DNA of 64,000 nucleotides, from NCBI GenBank assembly GCA_034766995.1, contig CM068323.1, forward strand, positions 6,525,143 to 6,589,142, written 5' to 3'. The stretch is from Acanthacorydalis orientalis (Eukaryota; Arthropoda; Insecta; Megaloptera; Corydalidae). The notes beneath the pieces were generated by a model, which made no database searches, was not told the DNA's origin, and saw only the letters and a program-made list of their open reading frames with translations. Positions 33,441 through 44,883 of this stretch are shown here, piece after piece. Every line of letters begins with the position of its first letter. Position 1 is the first letter of the stretch. The position numbers and the translations under genes are program-made.

Positions 33441-33637
33441 GGGTGATTTGTAATTAACTAGTTCCTTAACTATTAGAGGTTTGCCGATATTAATACAAAG
33501 GAATGTACGCTTTCAGAACACAGAATAAATTCTTGAACAATGGTCAACAATCAATAAAGTTCGAAATAAAAAAGAAAATAATATCGAAAATATGATTTAA
33601 GACAATTGGTCTTGTAATTTGGAAATGTACTGTGTGT

Positions 33638-33640
<3 letters not shown>

Positions 33641-33697
<57 letters not shown>

Positions 33698-33981
33698 GTA
33701 TGTATGTCAAAATGTCCGCGACTCGTCAAACCCTTATGATTTACGATATTTAACAGAATTTCACGTTGAATATTTCAATGCCAAATACTGATTATTAGCA
33801 CATGAATGATTTCTCAGAATTGAAATCCGGGCTTGAAAAGGGGTCTTTTATTCAAATATGTATTGAAAAGGATGACTCAATCTGAAAATACTATCAACAT
33901 TATAATATGTATGGTGTGGCTTTATGCACCGCTCTTATTCGAATACTTATCTATTCATGTTTTAGATACAAAAATTGATTT

Positions 33982-34032
<51 letters not shown>
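33641..34032. repeat. Two (TA)n arrays
   Basis: Arrays at 33641-33695 and 33985-34032. The intervening sequence has no gene. Confidence 0.93.
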
Positions 34033-34034
<2 letters not shown>

Positions 34035-34038
<4 letters not shown>

Positions 34039-34594
34039 CATAAAAAATGTACGCAGAGGGTATTAATTCTATTCAAGGGATCTGTTCCTCGCAAATAAAT
34101 ATCGAGAGATACTTCGATAAGAATATTCTGTGTAAATCCGGTTTAAATAAAACGTTTTAATTCCAGGTTAGGTTCTTTTCGCTGATGTCGGAGTCGCGTA
34201 AACGAATTTGAGAAATTCCGGGTTGTTTTTCTTTCATTTCGACTCAATTTATCTGAAATCGTTTTATAATTAGTTCGTTTTGAATTATTTTCGTGTCCGT
34301 TTTGTATTTTCTAGTGAAATTTAACAAAGAATTCACGTTTTGTGTATGAACAATGGAGAAAACTCGAAAATGGATCTATGTAGTGAAGATTTATGAGTTG
34401 AAATCGATCGTAAAAACTACATAATCTACACTATAAAAGGTGAAGAAACACACACAAAACGAATCTTAACTCTGTTACAGTCTAAAGAGTCTAAACAGGC
34501 ACGAATTTCTCTTAATTAATTTAGGAAAGATTTGGGAGTGAACGGGCGACATTTGATTGTTGGCCGAAACGCGGAACCTAGCGTAAATTCGGCC

Positions 34595-34634
<40 letters not shown>

Positions 34635-35118
34635 CTAGATTGACGTTGACAAATGCACGAATCTATTTACATAAAACGATCACTTATACTAATTTATAAT
34701 AAGTGCTTCAAAGAAAAAGTACTAGAATTTCTTTGATAGATGTCATCATTCCCGTTGATACTTTATGTAAATTTATTTTTACGTTCGACTTTATTTAGTT
34801 CTGTTATTATCTTATATCATAAAAATATATAAAGACGTCACAGAACGGCGATAAAAAACAGTTAAATAGAGTCGGTAATAAAATACACATTTATATTTCT
34901 CTTCCGGTCGAAAATTCAAATTGGATCATAAATTGTATAAAGATCATTAATAAAAAAAGGTACTCGTTTTTCTTTAACTCGCGCATATAGGGCGTGTACA
35001 TATAAGGCTTGTGAAATGTTTACAGACATTTCTTCGTCTCTAAATGATCGAAATTCGAATCGAAACAGAAAGAATGATCGATAGGTACTAGGACACTAGT
35101 GGTAGAAATTGTTGAGCA
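34035..35118. other. No gene recognised; (TA)n at 34598-34632
   Basis: Sequence without supportable coding content. Confidence 0.5.
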
Positions 35119-35120
35119 TG

Positions 35121-35332
<212 letters not shown>

Positions 35333-35344
35333 AGCATGTATTAA

Positions 35345-35690
35345 TGCCGCTGTTGTTTGTGTTTTATTTCAATAACAAAATGTGTGAATACATTAATCAA
35401 AATACTGTCCTTCGGAAGATATTACTATTTTCCACTTTTCTGGCAAAAGTTGGCTCTCAAATGTACTTCGTTCACAATGGTTTTAGGCCTTCCTCGAGGC
35501 TCATTGTCGAGATTCATATTACCGGAACGAAATTTTTTGAACCGTAATTGAATTGTTCTCTGGCTAGCCGATCCTTCTCCGAAAGCTCAAAAAAGCATTG
35601 ATATTTCTACCTGCTACCGCTGCATTGTGTCCCAACTTGAACTCATATAAAAAAGTAGACGGAAATCTTTTGTGGACACCGTCTTGTTAA
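35345..35690 (-). pseudogene. Deletion derivative of the mauritiana-like mariner
   Basis: The left 100 bp (35357-35450) match the 3' stretch of the 32.3-33.2 kb copies. The rest reads on the minus strand as an N-terminus: YEFKLGHNAAVAGRNINAF and a QLRFKKFRSGNMNLDNEPRG-like HTH region. The whole catalytic centre is missing, so N- and C-terminal ends are joined directly. Confidence 0.7.
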
Positions 35691-35699
35691 GGGGTATAA

Positions 35700-37040
35700 A
35701 AAAATAAAAATAACAACATTAACTCCGTATTTAAAAACAATCGAAGGCTACAGAGTACATTACTCAATTCCAAATAGTTGAACTTGTAAAATATTGCACA
35801 GAACCTTTCTCAATCGCGGTCGACCTCTGACTGACTGAAATTCGGCAACTTCATATGTTACAACCTAATAGTGTAGAAGTACACATTGTAAACACAACTT
35901 ATCGCGTTCCTTTCTAATTCGGTTATAGAAAAACACTTGTGTAAACAAAGAATGGCGTCTGATGACTGAAGTTTAGCTGGGAATTGTCACACTTCAAAAT
36001 GACATACGAGATATCTGTTACTACTCACAGAATACGCACTTACAGCCGTTTACACCTGAACAGCGGCTTTCAATACAACCTCTTATTATATATTCATATA
36101 TATATATATATATATATATATTTGATACTGTAGTTTACTAACCTCATATATACAAATATTGTGTAATTATGATCGTTAGATGAAAGCAAACTGCACTATT
36201 TCCAGACGGAAGAGGAGTGGAACGTGGAAGTGGAAATACAATTCTCATTTGAATGTCAACAAAGAAAAATATAAATTTTTATTGTAGTTTTGTCGAAACG
36301 TCGTACGAATGAATATAAGAAAAGCCATAATTTCTTGTTTATGACAATGTCACGTATATGAGAGAACATGACTCTGTGTATACGATATTTGTTACTTCTT
36401 ATATCCTTTCATGTTTTATGAAACTTTTCCATTCGCTTGTCTACTTACTCATTTTAAAATGTTTTTCGTGTTCGTAATGTTTCGTTTTTTTCCACATGAA
36501 AATTTGTATAATACACGGTTGAGTAATAAGATGTGTTCAGTAGAATGAATGTGATGACTGGGAATTGTTGTTTAAATAAATTAGTTGAATATTGAAAATT
36601 ATTGTTGAGTTAGGTTTGATTACATTTTTAATCGATTTATCGAAGTAGCTTGTAGCGATAAGTAAAGCTTTTTGTCAGATGGACTAGGGAGCTTTGCCAC
36701 CGCTCGCTTCCCCGGTAACAAATAACAGAATTTAACAAATTATACACACTAAATAATCTGCATAAATTTTAAAGAAGTAAGAGTTTCATTGGAAAATTTT
36801 ATAAAAATTAACATTTTATAAAAAAAAATACAATGTTAAATTCTGTAATTTTTTTGCTCTAAAACAGTGTTCTTCAAACTGTGTTCCTTGGAACACTGGG
36901 CTTCCGCGCAACCTCTTCAGAGATTTCGAGATCAAAGCCAAAATTCGATAGAATTTTCGAAGAAAACACCCGAAAAGTAAAAATTAAAAATAGATAATTC
37001 ATAGTAATTTCTTTTATTTATACAAATACCTAATTATTAT
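35700..37040. other. No gene recognised; possible hAT-type end near 36866
   Basis: A stretch at 36866-36910 (CAGTGTTCTTCAAACTGTG...GGAACACTGGG) has the look of a hAT terminus, but no partner end or 8-bp duplication was found. Part of 36780-36870 resembles 56330-56400. (TA)n occupies 36093-36121. Confidence 0.4.
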
Positions 37041-37129
37041 GCAGCAGAACTGTATTTATAGGGACACATTACGGCCCTGTTCAATCAGATGTAAATAACA
37101 AAATTTGGTCATGTAAGATGAGGGATTTT

Positions 37130-37500
37130 CAAAACTTGTGGGGTACGAGTAGTGATGAGCATGAAGAAGGTAATGGACTCGATAAAGAAAATAAAAATTC
37201 GAATGTACAATGGAATATAGGAGATAGAGAGTGAGCACCAATTAAATTCACTGCTCATCCCGACACACATTTCACTATTCCCCATTCGTCAAGAAGCGAA
37301 TATGTGTTCTATGTGGAAACATTTTTTGATTACGACTTACTGAACATAATAGTGGAGCAAACTAATTTATATGCTGAGCAATCATTGGAAAGTTGTCTGA
37401 ATTTTAAACAATATTCTAGAATAAAAAAATGGATGCCAATAGATAGTAATGGGATGCGATTTGTGAATTACTTACCAATAAAATTAAAAAAATTCACATA
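37130..37500 (+). pseudogene. PiggyBac-like transposase relic (N-terminal part of the catalytic region)
   Basis: From about 37305 the plus strand reads ETFFDYDLLNIIVEQTNLYA, then KKWMPIDSNGMRFVNYLPIK. This follows the F(F)D.ELL..IVEQTN.YA...KW.P....M..F....I pattern at the start of the piggyBac transposase domain. The open frame ends at 37499, and the DDD catalytic residues downstream are absent. It could belong to the same family as the C-terminal relic at 39823-40500, but nothing visible joins them. Confidence 0.68.
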
Positions 37501-37952
37501 AACAAACTAAAAAATTTATCATTTGGTTATAAGTGAACTCAATCTTACAGCAAGTAATGCACTTGCTAAGACATTTCGACAACTTCTTACACGGTAAGTT
37601 CTTCAGGAACCATGCTGATGCCGAAAGTGCATCTCGAAATTTTATCAGCACCGGAATTTCACACCACTCGAACAAATAAACTTGTAATTAATTTGCAGAA
37701 GCGTGTCGATTCCAATGATACTCGTTTCGATCAACAAAGTTAATTATTAGCCGAGAAAAATGTATATAAATTTGAAGCTCATAAACCGCAATTATTTTCC
37801 TACCATCTAAATATTTATACATTTGAGAGTCGGTCGAATATAAACCAAACTATATCACAATTACATCGCACTGAATATCAAAAAATAAATGAAAAATTTT
37901 TACAAATTGATTTATACTCAGATAACTGTTCAGAATGCAATAATCTAATCTA

Positions 37953-38854
37953 CGAGGTCAGACAAGTAATGCGACCGATTTTTTTCTCGGCCTGTGGTAA
38001 CACTGCGAACCTGTAACTCCGCCACCGTAATAGCAGATCCTTACTCTCTCGATTGAGATCTTGACCACCCTCGTACGATCATTTCTTCGCCAGCTGTTTA
38101 GTGTTTTGTAACAACGCGCGAGTAGTGCATGTCACGAAAATGGAACAGAGAAATTTAGAGCAACGAGGTTGAAAGTGATCCTACTCTTCTCGATCGAGTT
38201 ATTACTGGTGATGAAAGTTGGTTCTTTCAATATGACCCCGAAACTAAACGACAAAGCCAACAGTGGCTGTCCCCTGGAGCACCAAGGCCAAAGAAGGCGA
38301 GAATGAGCAAGTCCAAAGTGAAAACCATGTTGATTTGCTTCTTCGACAGCAAAGGGGTGGTTCACAAAGAGTTCGTACCACCTGGACAAACCGTAAATCA
38401 AGTATTCGACCGCAATGTGCTCGAAAAATTACGAAAAAGGGTGCTCAGAGTGCGTCCAGAGATCGCGAAGACTTGGGTTCTGCATCACGACAATGCTCCC
38501 TGTCACAGTGCGTTCAGTGTCTCTCAGTTTTTGGCGTCTAAAGGCATCGCAACGTTACCACAACCGCCCTATTCACCGGACATGTCACCCTGCGACTTTT
38601 TCCTATTCCCCCATATGAAAAAATTCGTCAAAGGTCGACATTTTGACTCCGTTGAAGATATCCAAGAATCTGTGACGAGGGTACTCGGAGAGGTCCCACA
38701 AGAAGTGTTCCAGAATCGTTACGAAAACTGGAAAACTCGCTGGAAGAAGTGTATAGATGCGGGAGGGGACTACTTTGAAGGGGATCGCAGCGATGTACCT
38801 TAATTTTTAAATATACTCGATTTTTGAATTTTGTCGCATTACTTAATTGTCTGA
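37953..38854 (+). mobile_element. Mariner (family 1), internally deleted, both ends damaged
   Basis: Preceded by TA (37951-37952). The left repeat CGAGGTCAGACAAGTAATG lacks four bases present in the sister copies. The right repeat stops at TTGTCTGA and lacks the terminal CCTCG. The body is nearly identical to 25557-26270. Confidence 0.92.
38141..38803 (+). pseudogene. Mariner family 1 transposase, N-terminus deleted, frame broken at junction
   Basis: The start MEQRNLEQR at 38141 is joined after nine codons to the catalytic region (VESDPTLLDRVITGDESWF), but out of frame with a TGA at the junction. The first long ATG frame therefore starts at 38303 (MSKSKVKTMLICFFD), after the first catalytic Asp. 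LHHDNAP and SPCDFF are intact. This is the third distinct internal deletion of the family in the window. Confidence 0.85.
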
Positions 38855-38859
38855 ATATC

Positions 38860-39820
38860 TGAATTATATTAAAAATCGAAAGAACATATTGAATTTCTCA
38901 AGTCGGTTCTAATGATGCTTATTTCGAACGACAATGTTAATTGTTAGTTGAGAAAAATGTATATGAATTTATTTTCCTGTCAATCTAATAAATGGCGTAC
39001 CATCAACTATTATTCACAATAAAAAAACCTGTAAGTTCAGTCAAATTCTGTGTTTCATTTCAAATCGAAAACTTGCATCCTTACTGGAAGACCTGTATGA
39101 GATGAACGGAAAATAGATTTTTAATTATGAAAACTTCTTAATTTCTCACTGAAGAAAATTCGACTCGACGTCGATCCAATAAAGGAGATCCGATTGAGTA
39201 TATGAACCGGGAAAGCACTTTCATACATACACAAACTTCCTATTTAAATGAAACTGTTATGACGTACGAGATTCTAATCAAAACAAATCCCATTATAACA
39301 AATTTCGAACGAAAGACACACCGACAACAATGATTCATACACATGCGGAGATTATCCGTATGTTCTAATTAAATTCGAAACACTAACCTTAAATTAAACA
39401 CTAATGAAATAGTGTTCCTTATCTATAATTTCACGAATCAGTTTTAATCACTGTAATTTGTTACGGACGTCTTTCGTCTGGCATGATTTATTTCGTAATA
39501 CGTTCACCCATCACAAAAATTATAAATGATGTCGATGTGTATTCAAATTATCTCGTATAATAAATAGTATTCGGAAAAGTTGAAAGTGTTTATGTTGGGA
39601 TTTATGTTCTGTTTTGCGAGGCGCGAGGGTGGGATGAAAAGTTTCCCAGTCTAGACAAGGAAAACAATAAGATGTTCGATGAAAAACGATCGTATTTTTC
39701 GACATGGTCTCGCTTTTAAATCAATAGATTCGAATCGGTCGCTTCGGAAAGTGCACAAGTCGCAGAATTTAAATTTTACAGGATTTAATAAAAACTGTGT
39801 AACACAAAAACAATAAGATT
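38860..39820. other. No gene recognised
   Basis: 38900-38980 resembles 37700-37785 (GAGAAAAATGTATAT(A/G)AATTT), a short direct repeat bracketing the mariner at a distance. Nothing else is supportable. Confidence 0.45.
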
Positions 39821-39822
39821 TT

Positions 39823-40500
39823 TTAACACTAGATTTACGGGTATCAATTAATGTAAATAATTTAATATAAAAAAAAATGTAAATATTTTTTTCTTGTGCC
39901 TGAAGGATCAATAAATAATGTGTAATTCATCCATTATTTTCTGAGTTGAATGTTCAGAACAGACTTTTAGATTGTATACATCATAACACTGTTTTGAGTA
40001 TCTAGGAATTTTGAACGGACAGATATGAAAAAATTTTTCTATCATTTCTTGACAACATTTCTTTACAAGAACTTTCATTAATTTTATAGATCCATTGACA
40101 ATTAAAGAAGATATACAGACAGTGAGGCTGAATATTTTTAATGGTGGTAGAAAGAACCTCAATCAATGTAAATAATTTAATATAAAAAAATTGTAAATAT
40201 TATTTTCTTGTGCCTAAATAATCAATAATTAATGTGAAATCCATTTCTCCATTTCTTAACAATATTACTTTACAAGAATCTTCATTAATTTTGTAGATCC
40301 ATTGACAATTAAAGAAGATATACAGACAGTGAGGCTGAATATTTTTAATGGTGGTAGAAAGAAACTCAATATAAATAATTTAATATAAAAAAAATGTAAA
40401 TATTTTTTCTTGTGCCCAAAGGATCAATAGATAATGTGTAATCCATCCATTATTTTTTTTAGTTGAATATTCAGAACAGGCATTTAGTAATGACTCCACT
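39823..40500 (-). pseudogene. PiggyBac-like 3' end with partial tandem duplications
   Basis: TTAACACTAGATTTACGG at 39823 looks like a piggyBac-type end. On the minus strand just inside (40160-39905) an open frame ends KFFHICPFKIPRYSKQCYDV, then LKVCSEHSTQKI. This resembles the Cys-rich C-terminus of piggyBac transposases (C..C...R..K.C..C...VC..H). A segment containing TAATTTAATATAAAAAAA...TTCTTGTGCC recurs at about 39849, 40163 and 40378. GATCCATTGACAATTAAAG also occurs twice. So the 3' end was duplicated in tandem. Confidence 0.55.
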
Positions 40501-40900
40501 AAAAAATATTAAATTGTAGCACACAAATATGTATCACGCTTATAATATAATATTAATATAACATTTTCTGTGTCTCTTGGACATTCAAAAATGTATGACA
40601 AATATAATATCTGGCTCTTATTATCGAATAAATTGCCCATCCCCGCCACAGACAATCACAACTTGCACCATATATCGATTAGGTCGGAAACTTTTCATCC
40701 CATCCCTCATATTACTATTATTTTGAACGTTCGTTTTAACGATCTTATGAAAACAACAATCAGTATTAATCATAGATCTCATCCGTATGTATTTTAGATT
40801 ATATACGGTATGTTAAACTCGTCCCAGTGTACGATAATTAACAAAACAAACATGCTGTAATTTAATTATATAGTATGTTTGATTGACTTGTATATTGTTC

Positions 40901-40904
<4 letters not shown>
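40501..40904. other. No gene recognised
   Basis: A+T-rich sequence up to a TA array. Confidence 0.5.

Positions 40905-40971
<67 letters not shown>
40905..40971. repeat. (TA)n microsatellite, about 67 bp, split by a mariner
   Basis: A pure TA run ending at the left terminus of the next mariner. TA-rich sequence resumes right after its right end (42296-42357), so the element probably inserted into one array. Confidence 0.95.
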
Positions 40972-40972
<1 letters not shown>

Positions 40973-42293
40973 GAGGTGTGGTCAAAAAGTAACGAGAATT
41001 ATTTTTTTTCTCAAAAACTATTCATCTATTCTTCAATTTCGAATTTGTCCCCTTCAAAGTAATCCCCCTGACATGATACATTTTTGCCAGCGCTTTTTCC
41101 AGTCTTCAAAGCACTTTTCAAACTCACTTTTTAATATATCTCTTAGCTCCTTCAGCGATTCCTCTTTTATCTCATCAATGGTATCAAAACGTCGTCCTTT
41201 CAATATTTTTTTCAACCTTGCGAACAAAAAAAAAGTCACAGGGTGCCATATCCGGTGAACATGGTGCCTGAGGTATCACAATAGTGTTATTTTTTGCCAA
41301 AAATTCGCGCACAACTAACGAGGTGCGAGAGGGAGCGTTATCGTGATGCAGTTTCCACGAATTGTTTTGCCACAATACCGGTCGTTCTCGTCGAATCGCT
41401 TCGCGTGAACGGCGCATAACTTCCAAGTAGTATTCTTTATTGACAGTGCGACCTTCTGGTAGGAATTCATGACGCACTATGCCCTTCGAATCGAAAAAAA
41501 AACAGTGAGAAGAACGTTCACTTTTGATCGAACTTGACGAATTCTTTTCGGTCTTGGCTCACCAGGCAGCTTCCATTGCGATGATTGTGCCCTGGTTTCA
41601 ACGTCATACCCATAAACCCATGTTTCGTCACCAGATATGATGCAATTCATAAATTCTGGATCGTTATTGGCTTTATTCAGCAATTCTTCGGAGACATCTA
41701 CTCGATGTTGTTTTTGATCAAAATTCGACAATTTTGGGACGAATTTGGCTGCCACACGTGTCATGCCTAAAACGTCAGTGAAAATTGCTCGACATGATCC
41801 ATATGATATACGAATATCATCAGCGACTTCTCTGATAGAGATTCGTCGATCTTTTAAAATCATTCGCTCAACTTCCTCGACGTTATCCTCATTAATTGAA
41901 GTGTTAGGGCGCCCAGAACGATCATCATGTTCGACGCTTTCACGACCGTCTGAAAAACGTTAATAGCGCTCATAAATTCTTGGTTTGCCCATAGTAGAGT
42001 CACCATAGACCTTTCTTAACATTTCACACACTTTGTTGCACTTTATTTAATTTTTTACGCAAAACTTAATACAAATTCTTTGATCCATTTTTTTTTATGA
42101 ACAAAAATCGCCGAGCTCAAAAAACACGTCTTACCTTAGCGGCTGCCACTTAAAAAGTAAACAATAAAAACAGCTGAAATTTTTTTTATACTTTAGGGAC
42201 ATGTGTACCAACATAATAAAAAAAAATTTTGACAAACGGACTCTTCAAACCCGCGAAATTTAAAAATTCTCGTTACTTTTTGATCACACCCCG
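40972..42293 (-). mobile_element. Full-length mariner with frameshifted transposase
   Basis: A 1322-bp element with inverted ends CGAGGTGTGGTCAAAAAGTA and CGGGGTGTGATCAAAAAGTA. It is bounded by TA at 40970-40971 and 42294-42295. Confidence 0.95.
41026..42088 (-). pseudogene. Mariner transposase broken mainly at homopolymer runs
   Basis: ATG 42088 opens MDQRICIKFCVKN followed by a stop. A second stop lies near 41960, inside the first HTH region. The frame is then open from 41863: LKDRRISIREVADDIRISYG, SGDETWVYGYD (first catalytic Asp), GEPRPKRIRQVRSK. It shifts at an A9 run (41494-41502). It resumes as RHEFLPEGRTVNKEYYLEVM, LHHDNAPSRTS and APCDFF, then shifts at a second A9 run (41226-41234) and again at a C5 run near 41064. 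All three catalytic Asp are present with D34D spacing. The final in-frame tail reads DYFEGDKFEIEE to a stop at 41026. Confidence 0.9.
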
Positions 42294-42300
42294 TATGTAC

Positions 42301-42350
<50 letters not shown>

Positions 42351-42357
42351 ATATATA

Positions 42358-42954
42358 GTATAATGATAGGTTAATCAAGAGACCAACAAACCTAAATACG
42401 AGCGCCCATAAACGCAAACATCCGAAACGAAACGGGCGAACAGAAATCGACGATTGAACTCATTGACCATTTCCATCGCTGTCAATCGAAAGTGGACGAC
42501 GCGGGGTAATTGATGAACGATAACTTTCTAAATTGTTCATCGTCGTACATGAAGTGAAACATAATACCGACACCTGACGCTGTTGTTGTTGTTGTTGTTG
42601 TATCTGCACTGTGTAAATATTCGTTCGTCGACGGTTTTCTATACGATTATGTATTGAATGTTATTTATGTATGTTTTGAGGCCAAGACGATGAACTAGTG
42701 ATACATTTCGGTATGTGTTTGTTTCTAATATATTCGTACGGCGCGATAATATAGATTAATCATATGCTCGGCTTATCTTAGATGTTGAGATTGGAGCTCG
42801 GCTAGTTTCAAAATCTGTTCGACCGTATCAAACATGTCGATTCATATCTGTACGTTCTTAGAACGGATGAAATGTTTCATTAATGATATGGTCGAGTGAT
42901 GAAAAATAGTACGCATGCAAACACACACACACAGACAGAATATATCGGGTGTAC
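42358..42954. other. No gene recognised; (TTG)n at 42583-42600
   Basis: Less A+T-rich, unique-looking sequence with a short TTG trinucleotide run. No exon is supported. CA repeats lie at 42921-42933. Confidence 0.5.
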
Positions 42955-43140
42955 GAATTAGTTCGGTGCCTTTTTTTGATAGAAAACTAATGTTTATTTA
43001 CAGAAAAATGGAAAACACTTCAATCCACTTCAATCTCTCATTGTTTTGTACAAGTTTTCTCCATCTGTCGGGTAACAGCTTGAAGCAGTCTCAGAATTTC
43101 ACTTTTTCAAAAACTAAAAGTTGTAAGATATAGTGAATGA
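42950..43140 (-). pseudogene. Mariner 3' end fragment (family amplified at 52 kb)
   Basis: CGGGTGTACGAATTAGTTCG marks the terminal repeat. On the minus strand LPDRWRKLVQNNERL is readable near 43030-43075, the usual mariner C-terminus. It is a single copy of the unit that forms the 52.35-53.88 kb array. Confidence 0.72.
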
Positions 43141-43227
43141 AAAATAAATTAATCGTTTCTGGTCGTTGAGAATCTTAAAAAGATATTTTTTAGAGAACAA
43201 ATCATTCATAATTTTCGAATAATAATA

Positions 43228-43295
43228 TTAGGTTGGTACAAAAAGTATAATTTGAAAACCATGTAAGAACCGCAATTATTTTCGCACCGACCTTA
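43228..43295. mobile_element. 68-bp MITE with Hsmar1/MADE1-like ends
   Basis: The element runs from TTAGGTTGGTACAAAAAGTA to the complement of TAAGGTCGGTGCGAAAATAA and has TA on both sides (43226-43227, 43296-43297). It is almost all terminal repeat, as in human MADE1, which derives from Hsmar1. A larger relative with coding remains is at 59763-60314. Confidence 0.8.
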
Positions 43296-43419
43296 TATTT
43301 ATTTTGATACGAAAAGGTGTTCGTAAACGTCATTACTGTGCGATAAGTATCTGTGTTCGACAAGAAAACGCATTTTTTTTGGACCACGAATTCTTTTTTG
43401 TTTTTCAAGGTAATCTCCT

Positions 43420-44318
43420 TGTAGCCCCGTGCACTTAGTTCAATGCATTTTAATTTTTTTTATCTATTTCGAATAGTTTGGTTTCCCTGAACTCCTCAAA
43501 ATAGGTATTTACAGCAGAATTTGATGCAAATCTTTCACCTCCGGATATTTTTTCCTGTTTGAAAACTGGAAAAGGTCACACGGTGCCAAATCTAGAGAAT
43601 ATGGCGGATGTGGGAGCAATTCTTAGTGCAATTCATACAATTTTGCTGTAGTAGTTGTTGATTTCTGTGCTGGTGCAGTGTCGTGATCGAAAGCACTTTT
43701 TATCTGTAAAATGAAGACTTTTCTTGATTTCATCAATCAACTGGTCCAATAATGATGCACAGTATGCTCCTGTTATTATTTTCTCCTTTTATCTCGATGC
43801 ACATAGTCCAATCCATTTATAATTTTTTTATCCCTTCCGAATAATACGGTTTCTCAAACTCCTCAAAATAGGCATTTACAGCAGTGATGACTTCTGAATT
43901 TGATATGAATCTTTTTACCTCACGAGTCATTTCTTCAAGTTTGGAAACAGGAAAAAGTCACACGGTACCAAATCGGGAGAATATGGTGGATGTGGGAGCA
44001 ATTTATAGTGCAATTCATACAATTTTGGTGTAGCAATTGTTGATTTATATGCTGGTGCAGTGTCGTGATGGAGAAGCACTTTTTTATTTGTAAAATGAAG
44101 ACTTTTTCTTTGATTTCATCAATTATCTGGTCCAAAAATGATGCATGGTAGGTTCTTGTTATTATTTTCCCTTTTTCTCCTCTTATCTCGATACACTTAA
44201 TCCAATCCATCACAATTTTTTTATCCCTTCCGAATAGTATGGTTTCCCAAACGTCTCAAAATAGGTATTTACAGCAGGGATGACTTCCGAATTTGATCTC
44301 AATCTTTTACCTCATGAG
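43420..44318 (-). pseudogene. Mariner relic with its 3' part tandemly triplicated, interrupted by a retrotransposon
   Basis: Three head-to-tail units start near 43420, 43792 and 44183 (shared ATCTCGAT(G/A)CAC(A/T)TA(G/A)TCCAATCCAT), each about 370-390 bp. On the minus strand each covers the second catalytic region through the C-terminus (LLDQIIDEIKEK...KLYELHYKLLPH-like readings in several frames). The third unit is cut at 44318 by the 5.96-kb retrotransposon and continues at 50288. Stops and frame shifts abound. Confidence 0.82.
44306..44318 (+). repeat. Target-site duplication, left copy
   Basis: TTTACCTCATGAG here is repeated exactly at 50275-50287, bracketing the non-LTR element. The uninterrupted sister unit reads TTTTTACCTCACGAGTCATTTC near 43915, confirming the pre-insertion sequence. 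Confidence 0.95.
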
Positions 44319-44883
44319 CCGGTCGAAGTGGGTTCCTCCTCGTGGTGACCGGGGGATCCAGTGTTTGTCGTGTAGTATGTTATTTTGAGCCTTTTCTTTT
44401 CTGTTTACCTTTTCTTTTTTTTTCTTTTTTCTGGATTGTGTATAGGTGGCCTGTGTCCTCCACTAAGTGGGCACTTTTGCTCTTTATAACATGCTGACTC
44501 TCACTGGATGCGGAACGCCCACCCATGTGTTTGCCGTGCATGGAGACCTGTGTCGTTGGAAACGGGGATCCTGAAAGTTGAGGGAGCTCGTCTTTTTCGG
44601 ATACTTATATTCGTGCCCCAATACACTTTTTTGGCCCTTGCTTCAGCTAAACAGGCGGCCCGGGGCTAACCCACCCCGGGTCAATCGGCTTCCGGTGCTC
44701 CTTATGAGACGGATTGGGTGACGGACCCGGACTGCAGGGACGCGTTTGGCTCGTTTTCCTTGTTTTTTGGGTCCTATATCATCTGGACAACCCTGGCGTC
44801 CGTACCGGTTTGCGGATACGGCGTCCCCTTGTTGGGCTCCGTGGTGGGTGGGGACCCAGGTGACGAAATTTTAAAATTTTCCC
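44319..44883 (+). promoter_or_regulatory. 5' leader of the retrotransposon (probable internal promoter)
   Basis: The 565 bp before ORF1 are GC-rich compared with the surrounding DNA. Non-LTR elements of this type carry their promoter inside the leader so that each copy can be transcribed. That role is known for the group and not shown here. A 76-codon frame at 44718-44945 overlaps the ORF1 start and is probably fortuitous. Confidence 0.5.

Noticed and set aside
36866..36910. hAT transposon terminus
   Set aside because: The CAGTG...CACTG look is suggestive, but no matching far end or 8-bp duplication was found.
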